DNA from: a virus
IMG/VR virus record: IMGVR_UViG_3300028802_000018
Coordinates: 1 to 55,638 of that record
Reading direction: 5' to 3' (one strand)
Length of the DNA stretch: 55,638 nucleotides
Translations under genes and position numbers: made by a program
Notes under the pieces: model-generated
What the model was told of the DNA's origin: nothing
The model's database searches: none
The model's input: the letters and a program-made list of their open reading frames with translations, nothing else
Part shown: one piece after another, positions 26,588 to 33,797 of the stretch
Layout of the letters: the number at the start of each line of letters is the position of its first letter
How positions within the stretch are numbered: position 1 is the stretch's first letter

Positions 26588-26860
26588 ATGCCCCGTACTC
26601 CCGACGCTCTTGGGCATATGGCACAGGTTGTATGGGGTTGTCAAGGCTCACGCTAGGGGTGGCGTACCAACCCTGACCCACATTTTTCTGTCATCACAGC
26701 AACATTTCCTCTTGTCATGGCAGCACAGAAGCCCCATCTTAGCATTGTTGGACAGCGACACGGCAGCCCGGTGGAAGCCCCGGACCAAGGGCCGAGAGAT
26801 ACGGCGAGAGACAAGGGTCACGCCGTACAGTCGGCGTCTGATGAGCAGGAGCGAAACCCG
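26588..26860. promoter_or_regulatory. Divergent regulatory region between late and first early operon
   Basis: These 273 bases separate the first minus-strand late gene from the first plus-strand early gene and hold no gene I can support. On the minus strand TTGACA (26639-26644) is followed after 18 bases by CATATG (26615-26620), a candidate late promoter with a good -35 and weak -10. On the plus strand only a weak TTGTCA (26712-26717) is seen. A pyrimidine-rich stretch (ATTTTTCTG) lies near 26690. Confidence 0.5.
26615..26644 (-). promoter_or_regulatory. Candidate promoter of the head operon
   Basis: Consensus -35 TTGACA at 26639-26644, spacer of 18, -10-like CATATG at 26615-26620 preceded by TGC. 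The leader to the first start (26587) would be about 20 bases. The weak -10 suggests that an activator is needed, as expected for late genes. Confidence 0.45.
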
Positions 26861-27058
26861 ATGACCAAGACCTACGACGTACTGTACCAGAACCGGGGCG
26901 ACGAGCACATCAGCCGCGTCGCCCTGGTTACCAAGTCCCTCCCCAAGGCACGAGCATACTGCCGGGAACTCAAGGGACCGCTCACTACCGCCATCCATTA
27001 CGCAATCACCTGCGATGACGGCTCTACCATCATCGACACCAGCCGCGACGGCATCTAA
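26861..27058 (+). CDS. Small early protein 1
   Basis: 65 residues from ATG 26861 with AGCAGGAG upstream. A beta-alpha-beta type sequence (KTYDVLYQNRGDEHISRVAL, KSLPKARAYCRELKG, TTAIHYAITCDDGSTI). First gene of a nine-gene plus-strand operon with short spacers. No family recognised; probably host takeover. Confidence 0.6.
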   Translation: MTKTYDVLYQNRGDEHISRVALVTKSLPKARAYCRELKGPLTTAIHYAITCDDGSTIIDTSRDGI

Positions 27059-27070
27059 GGAGCACAGCAA

Positions 27071-27241
27071 ATGTCAATGCGCACCGGGGGAACTTACAAC
27101 GGAAAACACTTCGCCGAAACACATACTGAACGCGGCGGACGGCGGTTCTTTATCGACGGCAAACCGACCAAGAAGGCGATATGGCAAGCCGAGCGTGAAG
27201 CAGCAAGACGCGAAGACATCAAACAGGAGCACAGCAGATGA
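27071..27241 (+). CDS. Small early protein 2
   Basis: 56 residues from ATG 27071 with AGGAGCACAGCAA upstream. Basic and polar (HTERGGRRFFIDGKPTKKAI, WQAEREAARRED). The final codons also encode the ribosome-binding site of the next gene, and the stop overlaps its ATG (ATGA). Function unknown; the net positive charge allows nucleic-acid binding. Confidence 0.6.
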   Translation: MSMRTGGTYNGKHFAETHTERGGRRFFIDGKPTKKAIWQAEREAARREDIKQEHSR

Positions 27242-27459
27242 CCACCCGGTACGAAACCATCCTCAAGGCCGAACAGGCAATCGACCCCCGCAAGTTCGAT
27301 TTCGGCCAGAAGATCAACGCCATCCTCGCCGCAGCCGAGGACAACGCCACGGACAGCAAGGGCCGCGTCGAGAGCATCATCTGCCTCCTGTCCTTCCCGT
27401 CACCTGATCGCACCCCGGAAGTTATCGCTTGGTTCTCCAAGCTCGGCGTCAAAGCCTAA
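27238..27459 (+). CDS. Small early protein 3
   Basis: 73 residues. Helical and amphipathic (DPRKFDFGQKINAILAAAED, then RVESIICLLSFPSPDRTP). Start has AGGAGCACAGCAG at the same spacing as two neighbours. No recognised family. Confidence 0.6.
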   Translation: MTTRYETILKAEQAIDPRKFDFGQKINAILAAAEDNATDSKGRVESIICLLSFPSPDRTPEVIAWFSKLGVKA

Positions 27460-27473
27460 CAGGAGCACAGCAG

Positions 27474-27704
27474 ATGACCACCATCGCACGCAACCGGATC
27501 GAAAAAGTCCTTCCCCGCATCATCAGTGGCACGCGATACACCCTCGAAAATTACTTCAACGGCGAAGCAATCAGCGCCGAACAAGTCTGCGGCTTCGTTC
27601 GCATGTGGACAGACCGGCAAACCGGCAAGATGACCCTGAACGGCACGAAGGGTTGCTATCACCTGCACTCAAACCATTGGGTTGATTTTGAGGTAGCAGC
27701 CTAG
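27474..27704 (+). CDS. Small early protein 4
   Basis: 76 residues from ATG 27474 with the same AGGAGCACAGCAG leader. Basic N-terminal helix (RNRIEKVLPRIISGTRYTL) and a C-terminal part with aromatic and His residues (KGCYHLHSNHWVDFEV). Function unknown. Confidence 0.6.
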   Translation: MTTIARNRIEKVLPRIISGTRYTLENYFNGEAISAEQVCGFVRMWTDRQTGKMTLNGTKGCYHLHSNHWVDFEVAA

Positions 27705-27737
27705 CGCCGCCCCTCTATCGGAACAGGAGAAAATCAG

Positions 27738-27911
27738 ATGCTTACCATCCTCTCCCAAACCATCACTACCTACCCGACCAAAGCCGCCGCCGACGCGCTC
27801 GCTGCCAACCTTCTCGCCGACGACCCCGATACTGACTATCAGGTTGTCGCCAACAATGCCGGCTTCTACGTCGCGATCTTTGAAGACGGCAAACAGGTTT
27901 TTACCCTCTAA
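27738..27911 (+). CDS. Small early protein 5
   Basis: 57 residues from ATG 27738, preceded by AGGAGAAAATCAG. Helix-rich start (PTKAAADALAANLLADD) and a strand pair at the end (YQVVANNAGFYVAIFEDGKQ), which suggests a small alpha/beta fold similar in outline to early protein 1. Function unknown. Confidence 0.6.
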   Translation: MLTILSQTITTYPTKAAADALAANLLADDPDTDYQVVANNAGFYVAIFEDGKQVFTL

Positions 27912-27932
27912 CATCAAACAGGAGAAGATCAG

Positions 27933-28184
27933 ATGACCCAGCAATTCAAAGTAGGCCAAACCTACGCAACCCGCTCAATCGGCGATCACGATTGCATCCA
28001 TTCCTTCACAATCCTGGCACGCACGGCCAAGACGATCACCACGAAAGTCAGCGGCAAGACCGTTCGCCGGGGCCTCAGCGTTTGGAATGACACCGAGCAG
28101 TTCCGACCCTTCGGCACCTATTCGATGTGCGCCGTCATCAGCGCCACCGATCGCGCTATCTCCCTCGCCCGTAACGCTAGCTAG
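27933..28184 (+). CDS. Small early protein 6
   Basis: 83 residues from ATG 27933 with AGGAGAAGATCAG upstream. Mostly strands (FKVGQTYATRSIGDHDCIHS, TILARTAKTITTKV), suggestive of a small beta-barrel. No recognised family. Confidence 0.6.
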   Translation: MTQQFKVGQTYATRSIGDHDCIHSFTILARTAKTITTKVSGKTVRRGLSVWNDTEQFRPFGTYSMCAVISATDRAISLARNAS

Positions 28185-28196
28185 GAGAAACAACAA

Positions 28197-28358
28197 ATGA
28201 CCACATACCAAATCGTTACCGACACAGCCCGCACCTTCGGACTTCGCAACAAGACCACCGGCCAGATCGATCACGGCCACTTCGCCACCCGCGCCATGAT
28301 TAGGAGCTTTTTCAGGTTGCATTTTGGATGGAACCAAGCCTTCCTATTGGAGGGCTAA
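28197..28358 (+). CDS. Small early protein 7
   Basis: 53 residues from ATG 28197 with AGGAGAAACAACAA upstream. Basic; His and aromatic residues near the end (FFRLHFGWNQAFLLEG). Its stop directly precedes the next ATG. Function unknown. Confidence 0.55.
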   Translation: MTTYQIVTDTARTFGLRNKTTGQIDHGHFATRAMIRSFFRLHFGWNQAFLLEG

Positions 28359-28541
28359 ATGACACCGGAACAATACGGTAAAGGCGACTGGACCCCCGAG
28401 GAAATCGGGGCCGCAAAAGCCTTATGGGAGCACAACAACCCCCATCGCCCCGTCTCCAAACTCCACCCAAGCATAGCTGACGCATGGATGATATACCTAC
28501 ACGACGCGCGCATCGCTCGCAACTTCGCATTTGCCAAATGA
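28359..28541 (+). CDS. Small early protein 8
   Basis: 60 residues. GGAGGG lies in the previous gene's 3' end and ATG follows its TAA directly. Sequence WTPEEIGAAKALWEHNNPHR, then SIADAWMIYLHDARIARNF, is helical. The stop overlaps the next start (ATGA). Function unknown. Confidence 0.55.
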   Translation: MTPEQYGKGDWTPEEIGAAKALWEHNNPHRPVSKLHPSIADAWMIYLHDARIARNFAFAK

Positions 28542-28753
28542 CCCCCCTCCAACTACGCGAATGGCGCGCCTCGCACAATTGGTCCCGTCGCGAGGCCGCC
28601 GAGGCCCTTGGCGTGTCCCCTAGCAGGCTGTTTGACTACGAGGCGGGTCGTCAGAGAGGCAGCGGGCATTCCGCGCCGATCCCCCGATACATCGCCCTCG
28701 CCTGCATTGCGCTGAGACATGCACCGCATATGCGGGATTATGAAGGGGAGTGA
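28538..28753 (+). CDS. XRE/Cro-type helix-turn-helix regulator
   Basis: 71 residues from ATG 28538 (ATGA overlap). The start LQLREWRASHNWSRREAAEA, then LGVSPSRLFDYEAGR, is a full XRE helix-turn-helix with the usual end. The C-terminal part (PIPRYIALACIALRH) is a helix often seen in such small regulators. Last gene of the early plus operon, ending tail to tail with the DnaJ-type zinc-finger gene (16-base overlap). It may act as a Cro-like regulator; a degenerate copy of its end occurs 1 kb downstream. Confidence 0.8.
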   Translation: MTPLQLREWRASHNWSRREAAEALGVSPSRLFDYEAGRQRGSGHSAPIPRYIALACIALRHAPHMRDYEGE

Positions 28754-28932
28754 TCACGATCCTCTCCCGTATTGGTCACGTCCACAGCATTACCACACAT
28801 GCCCTCGCAACACGATTGCTGACCCGTTCCATTGCATGAGGAACATGGCAGGTAGTAGGCAACGGTTGCCTCCCTGCCGGCAAGACGCAACACCGCGAAC
28901 TTGCCGTGGCCCCTACAGTCCTCACACCTCAT
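28738..28932 (-). CDS. Small DnaJ-type zinc-finger protein
   Basis: 64 residues. Two CxxCxGxG units, CEDCRGHG and CSSCNGTG, are the hallmark of the DnaJ cysteine-rich zinc finger, here two of the usual four, plus a short Cys cluster (SCCEGMCG). The start overlaps the preceding stop (ATGA). No J domain. It may bind an unfolded protein or a host chaperone. Last gene of the long early minus operon. Confidence 0.7.
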   Translation of the reverse strand: MRCEDCRGHGKFAVLRLAGREATVAYYLPCSSCNGTGQQSCCEGMCGNAVDVTNTGEDRDHSPS

Positions 28933-29357
28933 GGCTCGCTCCCAGGCTTTGTGGGTTCGCCGGACTTAGTCGCTAGTGTGTCTGTACCGTCACCCCGGAC
29001 CACACCCGCCGCCGCATTACTGCTTTGGCGCTCGGTCAAGCGAACCGGCGAACCCACATCAACAATACGATCAAGTATCCTATACGCGCAACAGACCCAA
29101 TCCATTCGCCGCGCTCGGTTGTTATCCCAATGCGGCTCGGGAAGTTCGTCATCAGCCGTTGCCCTCGCAATTTGTTTGGCTTCCGCGAAAGCCGCTGCTC
29201 TGGCCTCCCGGGCGTGCTCGTCGCCGTAGGCCTGAATGGCACGGGCAACGTTCTCGGCTCTCTCCCACATATCGCGGTACAGGTTGATATGTGGCGGCGG
29301 CGTCTGGCCTAACGCGGCCCAGGCTCGATTCATCACATCGGCGTTAATCTGATCCAT
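28929..29357 (-). CDS. Duplicated-family protein, copy A (DQI family)
   Basis: 142 residues from ATG 29357, overlapping the preceding stop (TGATG), with GGAGG upstream. The first 60 residues (AWAALGQTPPPHINLYRDMW, ERAENVARAIQAYGDEHA) are shared with the gene at 29801-30079. The C-terminal half differs and includes an Arg-rich helix. No known family. Repeated use of the module suggests an assembly or partner-binding role. Confidence 0.6.
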   Translation of the reverse strand: MDQINADVMNRAWAALGQTPPPHINLYRDMWERAENVARAIQAYGDEHAREARAAAFAEAKQIARATADDELPEPHWDNNRARRMDWVCCAYRILDRIVDVGSPVRLTERQSSNAAAGVVRGDGTDTLATKSGEPTKPGSEP

Positions 29358-29596
29358 CACCAATCCTCCGATACGTCCCGCTTCGCCACACGAAGCTTCC
29401 TGGGCGGCGGCACCCTCCCATGATACGGCTTCTCGCCAACATCCTTCCCCAGCGGAATGCCGTTAAAAGCCGCAGCGCTGCCCGCTGGCGCATTTTCCGC
29501 TCCTTGAGCCTGTAGGGTAGCCGCCTCCCCCTCTACCTGCACCACAGCCTCAGCGTTGGGGACTTCTGCCCCACTCCGCTCTACAGAAAATTCCAT
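29357..29596 (-). CDS. Duplicated-family protein, copy A (GAENAPAG family)
   Basis: 79 residues from ATG 29596, where GGGGG lies seven bases upstream; a longer frame reaches 29797 but runs through the broken XRE copy. The stretch QVEGEAATLQAQGAENAPAG, then AAFNGIPL, recurs in the gene at 30060-30302. The C-terminus is basic (PPPRKLRVAKRDVSEDW). Low-complexity Ala/Gly. Function unknown. Confidence 0.55.
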   Translation of the reverse strand: MEFSVERSGAEVPNAEAVVQVEGEAATLQAQGAENAPAGSAAAFNGIPLGKDVGEKPYHGRVPPPRKLRVAKRDVSEDW

Positions 29597-29710
29597 TGTC
29601 GCCCCCAATGCGTTTGGCACCCCGCCATCAAAGGTGGCGACGCACGCCATCGGCTTGTTGTTTCCTTCGCATGCAGCTATGGCGAACTCAATCTCGGCCA
29701 GCCGAGCATC

Positions 29711-29793
29711 CAGCCCCCATCCCGCGCTACATCGCCCTCGCCTGCGTGACGCTGCGGGGACAGCCGGAGATGCGAGATTATGAGGGAGAGTAA
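29711..29793 (+). pseudogene. Remnant of a duplicated XRE gene (C-terminal part)
   Basis: The reading PIPRYIALACVTLRG, then PEMRDYEGE and a stop, matches the last 26 residues of the XRE gene at 28538-28753, on the same strand. The helix-turn-helix part is missing. It marks one edge of the tandem duplication. Confidence 0.75.
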
Positions 29794-29800
29794 TCACGGT

Positions 29801-30079
29801 TTATCGTACACGCCTTGTCTGCGATAGTGTGTCAAATAACTCACACAACCATTCATATGCCGCTGGATGATACAAGCTAGCGATCATTTGCTTTGCCTCC
29901 TCTATCGCCTCTGCTCTGGCCTCCTGAGCGCGCTCATCGCCATACTGCTGGATAGCGCGGGCGACGTTCTCCGCACGCTCCCACATATCGCGGTACAGGT
30001 TGATATGCGGCGGCGGTGTTTGGCCTATCGCGGCCCAGGCTCGTTCCATCATGTCGGCGTCACCGATAATCTGATCCAT
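29801..30079 (-). CDS. Duplicated-family protein, copy B (DQI family)
   Basis: 92 residues from ATG 30079 with GGAGGG upstream. The N-terminal 60 residues match copy A (AWAAIGQTPPPHINLYRDMW). The shorter end (HPAAYEWLCELFDTLSQTRR) is unique. It overlaps the preceding gene by 20 bases. Function unknown. Confidence 0.6.
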   Translation of the reverse strand: MDQIIGDADMMERAWAAIGQTPPPHINLYRDMWERAENVARAIQQYGDERAQEARAEAIEEAKQMIASLYHPAAYEWLCELFDTLSQTRRVR

Positions 30080-30302
30080 CACTCAGCCCTCCGTTTGCCA
30101 ACAACGGAATGCCGTTAAAAGCCGCATCCGTACCCGCTGGCGCATTTTCCGCTCCGACAGCCTGTGGGGTAGCCGCCTCCCCCTCAACCCGCATCACAGC
30201 CTCAAATTTGGGGACTTCTGCCCCATCCTGGATTACCGCGATGGCGCGCGACGCTTCGCCATAATGTCTGTCATCGATCCCTCTTACAAATCCGCAGAGC
30301 AT
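30060..30302 (-). CDS. Duplicated-family protein, copy B (GAENAPAG family)
   Basis: 80 residues. RVEGEAATPQAVGAENAPAG, then AAFNGIPLL, is shared with copy A. The N-terminus (MLCGFVRGIDDRHYGEASRA) is different and overlaps the zinc-finger gene upstream by 19 bases. Function unknown. Confidence 0.5.
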   Translation of the reverse strand: MLCGFVRGIDDRHYGEASRAIAVIQDGAEVPKFEAVMRVEGEAATPQAVGAENAPAGTDAAFNGIPLLANGGLSDGSDYR

Positions 30303-30574
30303 CCGGTCATCGACCGCTCCAGCAATGGCCGGTCTACGTGCAACGTGAATCCACCATCCCTCGGCACGATCTCGTGTGGACGGAAATCCGGCACGGTTCC
30401 GGCATTAGCCCGCGCAGCAAGGCGCAGCCGCTCCCGATCACACGCAAGCCGGTGGGCTTGCCTGAACTTGCAAAACTTGTTGCAATGTCGCCGCAATCCC
30501 CACGGCTGCGCACGCTCCCCCTCCCCCCGCACCAATACATCATTGCAATACCGGCAGCGCCTGTCGTCCGTCAT
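30284..30574 (-). CDS. Small Cys-rich, zinc-finger-like protein
   Basis: 96 residues from ATG 30574, overlapping the previous stop (ATGA), with GGCAGGGAG just before. CRYC and, 20 residues later, CNKFC with a nearby His form a zinc-ligand set; an Arg-rich helix follows (ACDRERLRLAARANAG). This resembles small HNH-adjacent or DUF-type phage zinc fingers. Function unknown. Confidence 0.6.
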   Translation of the reverse strand: MTDDRRCRYCNDVLVRGEGERAQPWGLRRHCNKFCKFRQAHRLACDRERLRLAARANAGTVPDFRPHEIVPRDGGFTLHVDRPLLERSMTGCSADL

Positions 30575-30858
30575 CTCCCTGCCTCGACAACCAACCGTAT
30601 CTTTCGCTTCATCGCCGGCAGTCGCTCGGCCCACCGAGCACGAAGCTCATAGGGGTCAGACCATTTCTGCATTTCGACATCCTCCTGCCTGTCATCGCGA
30701 CGATCATCCAAACCGGCAGACGCAAGAATCTCGCGGATTGTTTGATAGTTCGGAGAACGCTGCAACCGAAACTCCCGCTTTAGCATCATCGATATCATAG
30801 CCCTTGAGAAACCCTTGCGCCCAAGCTCCACCACCCGCATCGCTTCATCCTTGTTCAT
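30571..30858 (-). CDS. Hypothetical, possibly DNA-binding protein
   Basis: 95 residues from ATG 30858, overlapping the previous gene's end by 14 bases. The start EAMRVVELGRKGFSRAMISM, then NYQTIREILASAG, is helical and could be a helix-turn-helix. The rest is charged (RWAERLPAMKRKIRLVV). Function unknown. Confidence 0.5.
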   Translation of the reverse strand: MNKDEAMRVVELGRKGFSRAMISMMLKREFRLQRSPNYQTIREILASAGLDDRRDDRQEDVEMQKWSDPYELRARWAERLPAMKRKIRLVVEAGR

Positions 30859-31372
30859 CGTAATCGTCCTCTGCTGGTTGTTTCGACCGAGCACTTTCAA
30901 CAAGCGCCCCAGGGAATGTACTTTTAGCCAACGCAATTTCTGGAAACTTTTCGATTAATCTAGCGATCTCCTCACCCGTCCATACATCGACATACCTACC
31001 GGCATACCAAACCGAGAACGCTTCCGCTCGTGTACGACATAACGCAACAACCCGACCGTCCGATAGTCCTATCTCCCAAACGTCAGGATGACATACAGCA
31101 GCACCGGCTTGTGTAGCAGCAACGTCGAGAGCTTCCCATGCACGCCGCATAGCACCACCCGACTGCCGCACCCGCTCGACATCGCTGGCTGTTATAGCCT
31201 CGTTGAACCTGCGTAGTTGTTTGCGAAATTTCTCCCGCAACGCATCAGACACCAGCAACTCCAATCTACCAACACCCCACTTCGTTTCATACAGCCGCGC
31301 TGCCTCATCCACGCCGGCAACCACCGACGAAATCGCATCGTGCTCTCCACGGGAGACCTGACGGTCGGTCAC
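30845..31372 (-). CDS. Conserved-looking phage hypothetical protein downstream of primase-helicase
   Basis: 175 residues from GTG 31372, chosen for GGAGAGGA upstream; an ATG at 31411 would add 13 residues. The pattern RLELLVSDALREKFRKQLRR, then MRRAWEALDVAATQAGA, then HPDVWEIGLSDGRVVALCRT, is one I associate with phage replication operons, with no assigned function. Acidic C-terminal end (EDDYDEQ). Confidence 0.6.
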   Translation of the reverse strand: MTDRQVSRGEHDAISSVVAGVDEAARLYETKWGVGRLELLVSDALREKFRKQLRRFNEAITASDVERVRQSGGAMRRAWEALDVAATQAGAAVCHPDVWEIGLSDGRVVALCRTRAEAFSVWYAGRYVDVWTGEEIARLIEKFPEIALAKSTFPGALVESARSKQPAEDDYDEQG

Positions 31373-31416
31373 GGATTCCTCTCCTCTGATCCTGTTACAA
31401 TCGGACTGCACTCAGG

Positions 31417-31471
31417 CTCCGTTACGGTTGGTGACCCCCCTAAAGGGGGGCACACCTCCTGCGTAACGGAG
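31417..31471. other. Nested inverted repeat downstream of primase-helicase
   Basis: CTCCGTTACG (31417-31426) pairs with CGTAACGGAG (31462-31471). Inside, GGTG (31430-31433) pairs with CACC (31453-31456), and CCCCCC (31435-31440) with GGGGGG (31445-31450) around a TAAA loop. No T-run follows on the minus strand. The design fits a cruciform, protein-binding or replication element at least as well as a terminator. Confidence 0.7.
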
Positions 31472-31699
31472 AGAGCAGTATGTGCCCGACCGTAACGAGC
31501 GTAACGTAACGGGCTGTTTTAGGTCTCTCACAGCAGCCATACCCTTTCCATGTTCATACCGATTACCCCCTTATCGGCCAATGAGTTAAGCACCCGAAAC
31601 ATGCGCTGCCTCTCAGCGTTACTAAGGGCCGTAACGCCCTCCGTAACGGAGAGCTTTCCGCGCTTGATTAGCCAGTCTCTCAAAAAGACCCGCGTTACG
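31419..31699. repeat. Cluster of CGTAACG/CGTTACG repeats (iteron-like)
   Basis: The 7-mer CGTAACG or its complement occurs eight times: at 31420, 31462, 31491, 31500, 31505, 31630, 31642 and 31693. The first five lie in the gap after the primase-helicase gene and the last three within its 3' end. Two form the arms of the nested inverted repeat. Such clusters are typical of replication origins or operator arrays. Confidence 0.7.
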
Positions 31700-33654
31700 G
31701 TGCGTAATACGGGCATTCCGCGCTCAGGACTCAACGTCTCCGTGCCGTCTCCACGGTTGACGATCTCCCGGATTTCCCCCAGGAAGCTGCGATCTGTGTC
31801 GGTCAATCGGGCAGCTTTTGCCTCACGTTCCGGCACGGCCATATCTATGACAATGCAGCTTGTAACCTCCTTGCCGCGCTTGTTCATGCCCAGCGATAAT
31901 TGCTTCAACTCAAATGCAAACTCCCCATCTATCTCAAGTTCGCGTTGCTTTTTAACAAACGCTACGCTACAGGTAGCCTCCTCTGGCCGAGTAATCTCGA
32001 TCTCTGTATCTGTAGCCGCTCTGAGCGACGAGTGCCCCCTTGCGCCACGCGCTTGGTCTTTACCAGAATGATGAATGAATGAAACATGCGCACCTGTTTG
32101 TTCCCTGATCCTATCCGCTGATTTAACAATCTTCCCCATATCCTCCGGGGCATTCTCATTGCCCCCTGCCATAGCTCTGGCAAGAGTGTCGATAACCACC
32201 AGCTTGATAGGGATTCCTATTTTTTCTGCGGCTTCCTTGATAAGCATGATAAGAGGCTCCGTATCAGCGTTTGCATCAAGCATGTTTATCGAGCACGGCA
32301 CAATTGCAAAGGCAACTGCCTCGTCGCTTGCTACATCGTAATGCTGCCGTAGGGCAGCTATACGGTTCCTGATACCGAAACCACCCTCAAGGGCGACATA
32401 GATAACACCGCCCTTTTCAACGTCGCGCTTCCGCCAGCGGCGACCTGAAGCCACATGAAATGCGAGGTCTGTCATAAAAAACGTCTTGCCGCAATTTGAC
32501 TCGCCATAGATGACCGACATACCTGCGTCACACAGCAAGCCTTCGACAAAGTCCGACGCATCGAGGGATGGCTTCACGTCTATGAACCATTCAATAGGAA
32601 GGGATTGCGAAACGGCGGGACCGAAATCTTCATCGGTCGGATTGGGGATTTCCCATTTCTGTCGTCCGGTCCGGATCATCTCCGGCACTTGACTCCACGA
32701 ATTACTGTTCGGAATGCCTTTTAGAAGTCCCTCAAATAGCTGTAATATGACGCAATCTGGTTGCTGCTTTCTGATCAGATACCCGATGAAAGCGAGCGTA
32801 TTGTTATGACGCTCGTTATCAGCCTTGATGGCATCGATCCATTTTTGCGGATCGGTACGCACGCGGCGGCCCGTGGTAAAATCTGGCCGCCCCGGCGGGT
32901 CATCGAACACCTCACCTGTGTCGGGATCAAACCCGTTGGTGTGCCCATTGCTATAGGCGTGCCCATTGGGTGCGACTTGGGGATAGGCCCTCATCAGGGC
33001 TTCCAGGGGGACGGGAGCGCGCTCCTCCTCATCTTCATAGAGGGTGCGCAGTGTTACCGGCTCGGTGATATATCCTCGTGCAACCTTCTTGGGGGAGGGA
33101 TAATTGACGGTTCCAGCGAGGCGCATGAGCCGAGGTGAATCGATGACGTGATCAGCCCTAAAATACTCTGCCAGGGCGAGTTGCAGTTGCGACCACAGGG
33201 GCAGATTCCGGATAGGCTCCTCAAGCTCCCAGTACGGTTGTGGGCGGGGATTGGGGATGCGTCCGCTGGTTACCGCCCAGCCGTAGGGGATGGGAGCCGC
33301 ACGAAGCCGTGCGGCCGTCTCCGGGCTGTCTCCGTCTACAAATAGATTAAATGCAATCTCAATGTCGTCGGCCGAAGCGCGCCCGAAAGGCGGCGACCCC
33401 GGCTTGCGGGGATTGACCCCGACGTAGACATTGCGGCCGATGGCATTATATCGAACGGCAAGGTCCGTCGCTGCATCAAGGGCGGCATGATCTAGCGCGA
33501 ATGTTTCGGCGGAGTTTACTGCGCCATGGGTGTCAGCCCAGGCGATTTCGCAGCGACCCAGCGGGTATTCCAACCGTGGGCGGCGGAATAGCCGCTCTAG
33601 GTGGGCACGGATAACCACCGTATCCGGTTTTAGGGCGTCTGGATTATCTGACAT
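31528..33654 (-). CDS. Primase-helicase (AEP-type primase plus RepA-like ATPase)
   Basis: 708 residues. The N-terminal half resembles RepB-type archaeo-eukaryotic primases: FNLFVDGDSPE (102-112) gives the acidic pair, and PRLMRLAGTVNYPSPKK (174-190) is the second signature. The C-terminal half is a RecA-fold helicase of the RepA/AAA_25 type: Walker A GESNCGKT (384-391), Walker B LVVIDTLARAM (485-495), and the HHSGKDQARGARGHSSLRAA segment. A winged-helix-like end follows. Together they would prime and unwind DNA. No DNA polymerase is seen nearby, so the host enzyme is probably recruited. Both flanks have structured DNA. Confidence 0.85.
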   Translation of the reverse strand: MSDNPDALKPDTVVIRAHLERLFRRPRLEYPLGRCEIAWADTHGAVNSAETFALDHAALDAATDLAVRYNAIGRNVYVGVNPRKPGSPPFGRASADDIEIAFNLFVDGDSPETAARLRAAPIPYGWAVTSGRIPNPRPQPYWELEEPIRNLPLWSQLQLALAEYFRADHVIDSPRLMRLAGTVNYPSPKKVARGYITEPVTLRTLYEDEEERAPVPLEALMRAYPQVAPNGHAYSNGHTNGFDPDTGEVFDDPPGRPDFTTGRRVRTDPQKWIDAIKADNERHNNTLAFIGYLIRKQQPDCVILQLFEGLLKGIPNSNSWSQVPEMIRTGRQKWEIPNPTDEDFGPAVSQSLPIEWFIDVKPSLDASDFVEGLLCDAGMSVIYGESNCGKTFFMTDLAFHVASGRRWRKRDVEKGGVIYVALEGGFGIRNRIAALRQHYDVASDEAVAFAIVPCSINMLDANADTEPLIMLIKEAAEKIGIPIKLVVIDTLARAMAGGNENAPEDMGKIVKSADRIREQTGAHVSFIHHSGKDQARGARGHSSLRAATDTEIEITRPEEATCSVAFVKKQRELEIDGEFAFELKQLSLGMNKRGKEVTSCIVIDMAVPEREAKAARLTDTDRSFLGEIREIVNRGDGTETLSPERGMPVLRTVTRVFLRDWLIKRGKLSVTEGVTALSNAERQRMFRVLNSLADKGVIGMNMERVWLL

Positions 33655-33686
33655 TGATCAGCCCTAGCAGCCGCTAGCACGGGTAG

Positions 33687-33776
33687 TCGAGCGCGGGCCA
33701 ACAGCTTTTGCCGGGGCTGCTGGTCGGCGTGGGCTTGGCACCTGTAACCGTCGCCACAGGTGTGGCCCGCGCTCGA
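33687..33776. other. Structured element upstream of primase-helicase, predicted three-way junction
   Basis: Bases 33687-33700 (TCGAGCGCGGGCCA) are perfectly complementary to 33763-33776. Between them CACCTGT (33739-33745) pairs with ACAGGTG (33756-33762) and a further stem can form from GCCG (33710-33713) with CGGC (33725-33728) or CAGC with GCTG. The whole is about 90 bases and fills most of the 143-base gap between the SSB-like and primase-helicase genes. It could be a structured leader RNA, an attenuator or part of the origin. No T-run follows on the minus strand. Confidence 0.65.
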
Positions 33777-33797
33777 TTTCAGTATATCAGATCAGGA

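Larger units (their letters stand above)
28674..29573. repeat. Tandem duplication, copy A
   Basis: Three blocks of this stretch recur in the same order about 0.65-1.04 kb further right: the end of the XRE gene (28674-28755), the 5' part of a DQI-type gene (29238-29360) and the 3' half of the gene before it (29454-29572). Similarity by eye is about 85-90 per cent. Copy A carries extra sequence (the zinc-finger gene and a longer C-terminus). Confidence 0.8.
29711..30224. repeat. Tandem duplication, copy B
   Basis: Contains the counterparts of the copy A blocks: XRE end (29711-29795), DQI 5' part (29955-30082) and GAENAPAG part (30106-30224). The order and strands are kept, so it is a direct tandem duplication followed by different insertions and deletions. 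Confidence 0.8.

Noticed and set aside
29597-29797. Longer N-terminus of the GAENAPAG copy A protein
   Set aside because: It runs antisense through the broken XRE copy; ATG 29596 has a better ribosome-binding site and matches the extent of copy B.
31428-31456. Simple terminator at the end of primase-helicase
   Set aside because: The GC stem is strong but no T-run follows on the coding strand, and the nested arms and repeats point to another role.
31417-31699. CRISPR array
   Set aside because: The repeats are 7-mers in both orientations with irregular spacing and no long direct repeats or spacers.
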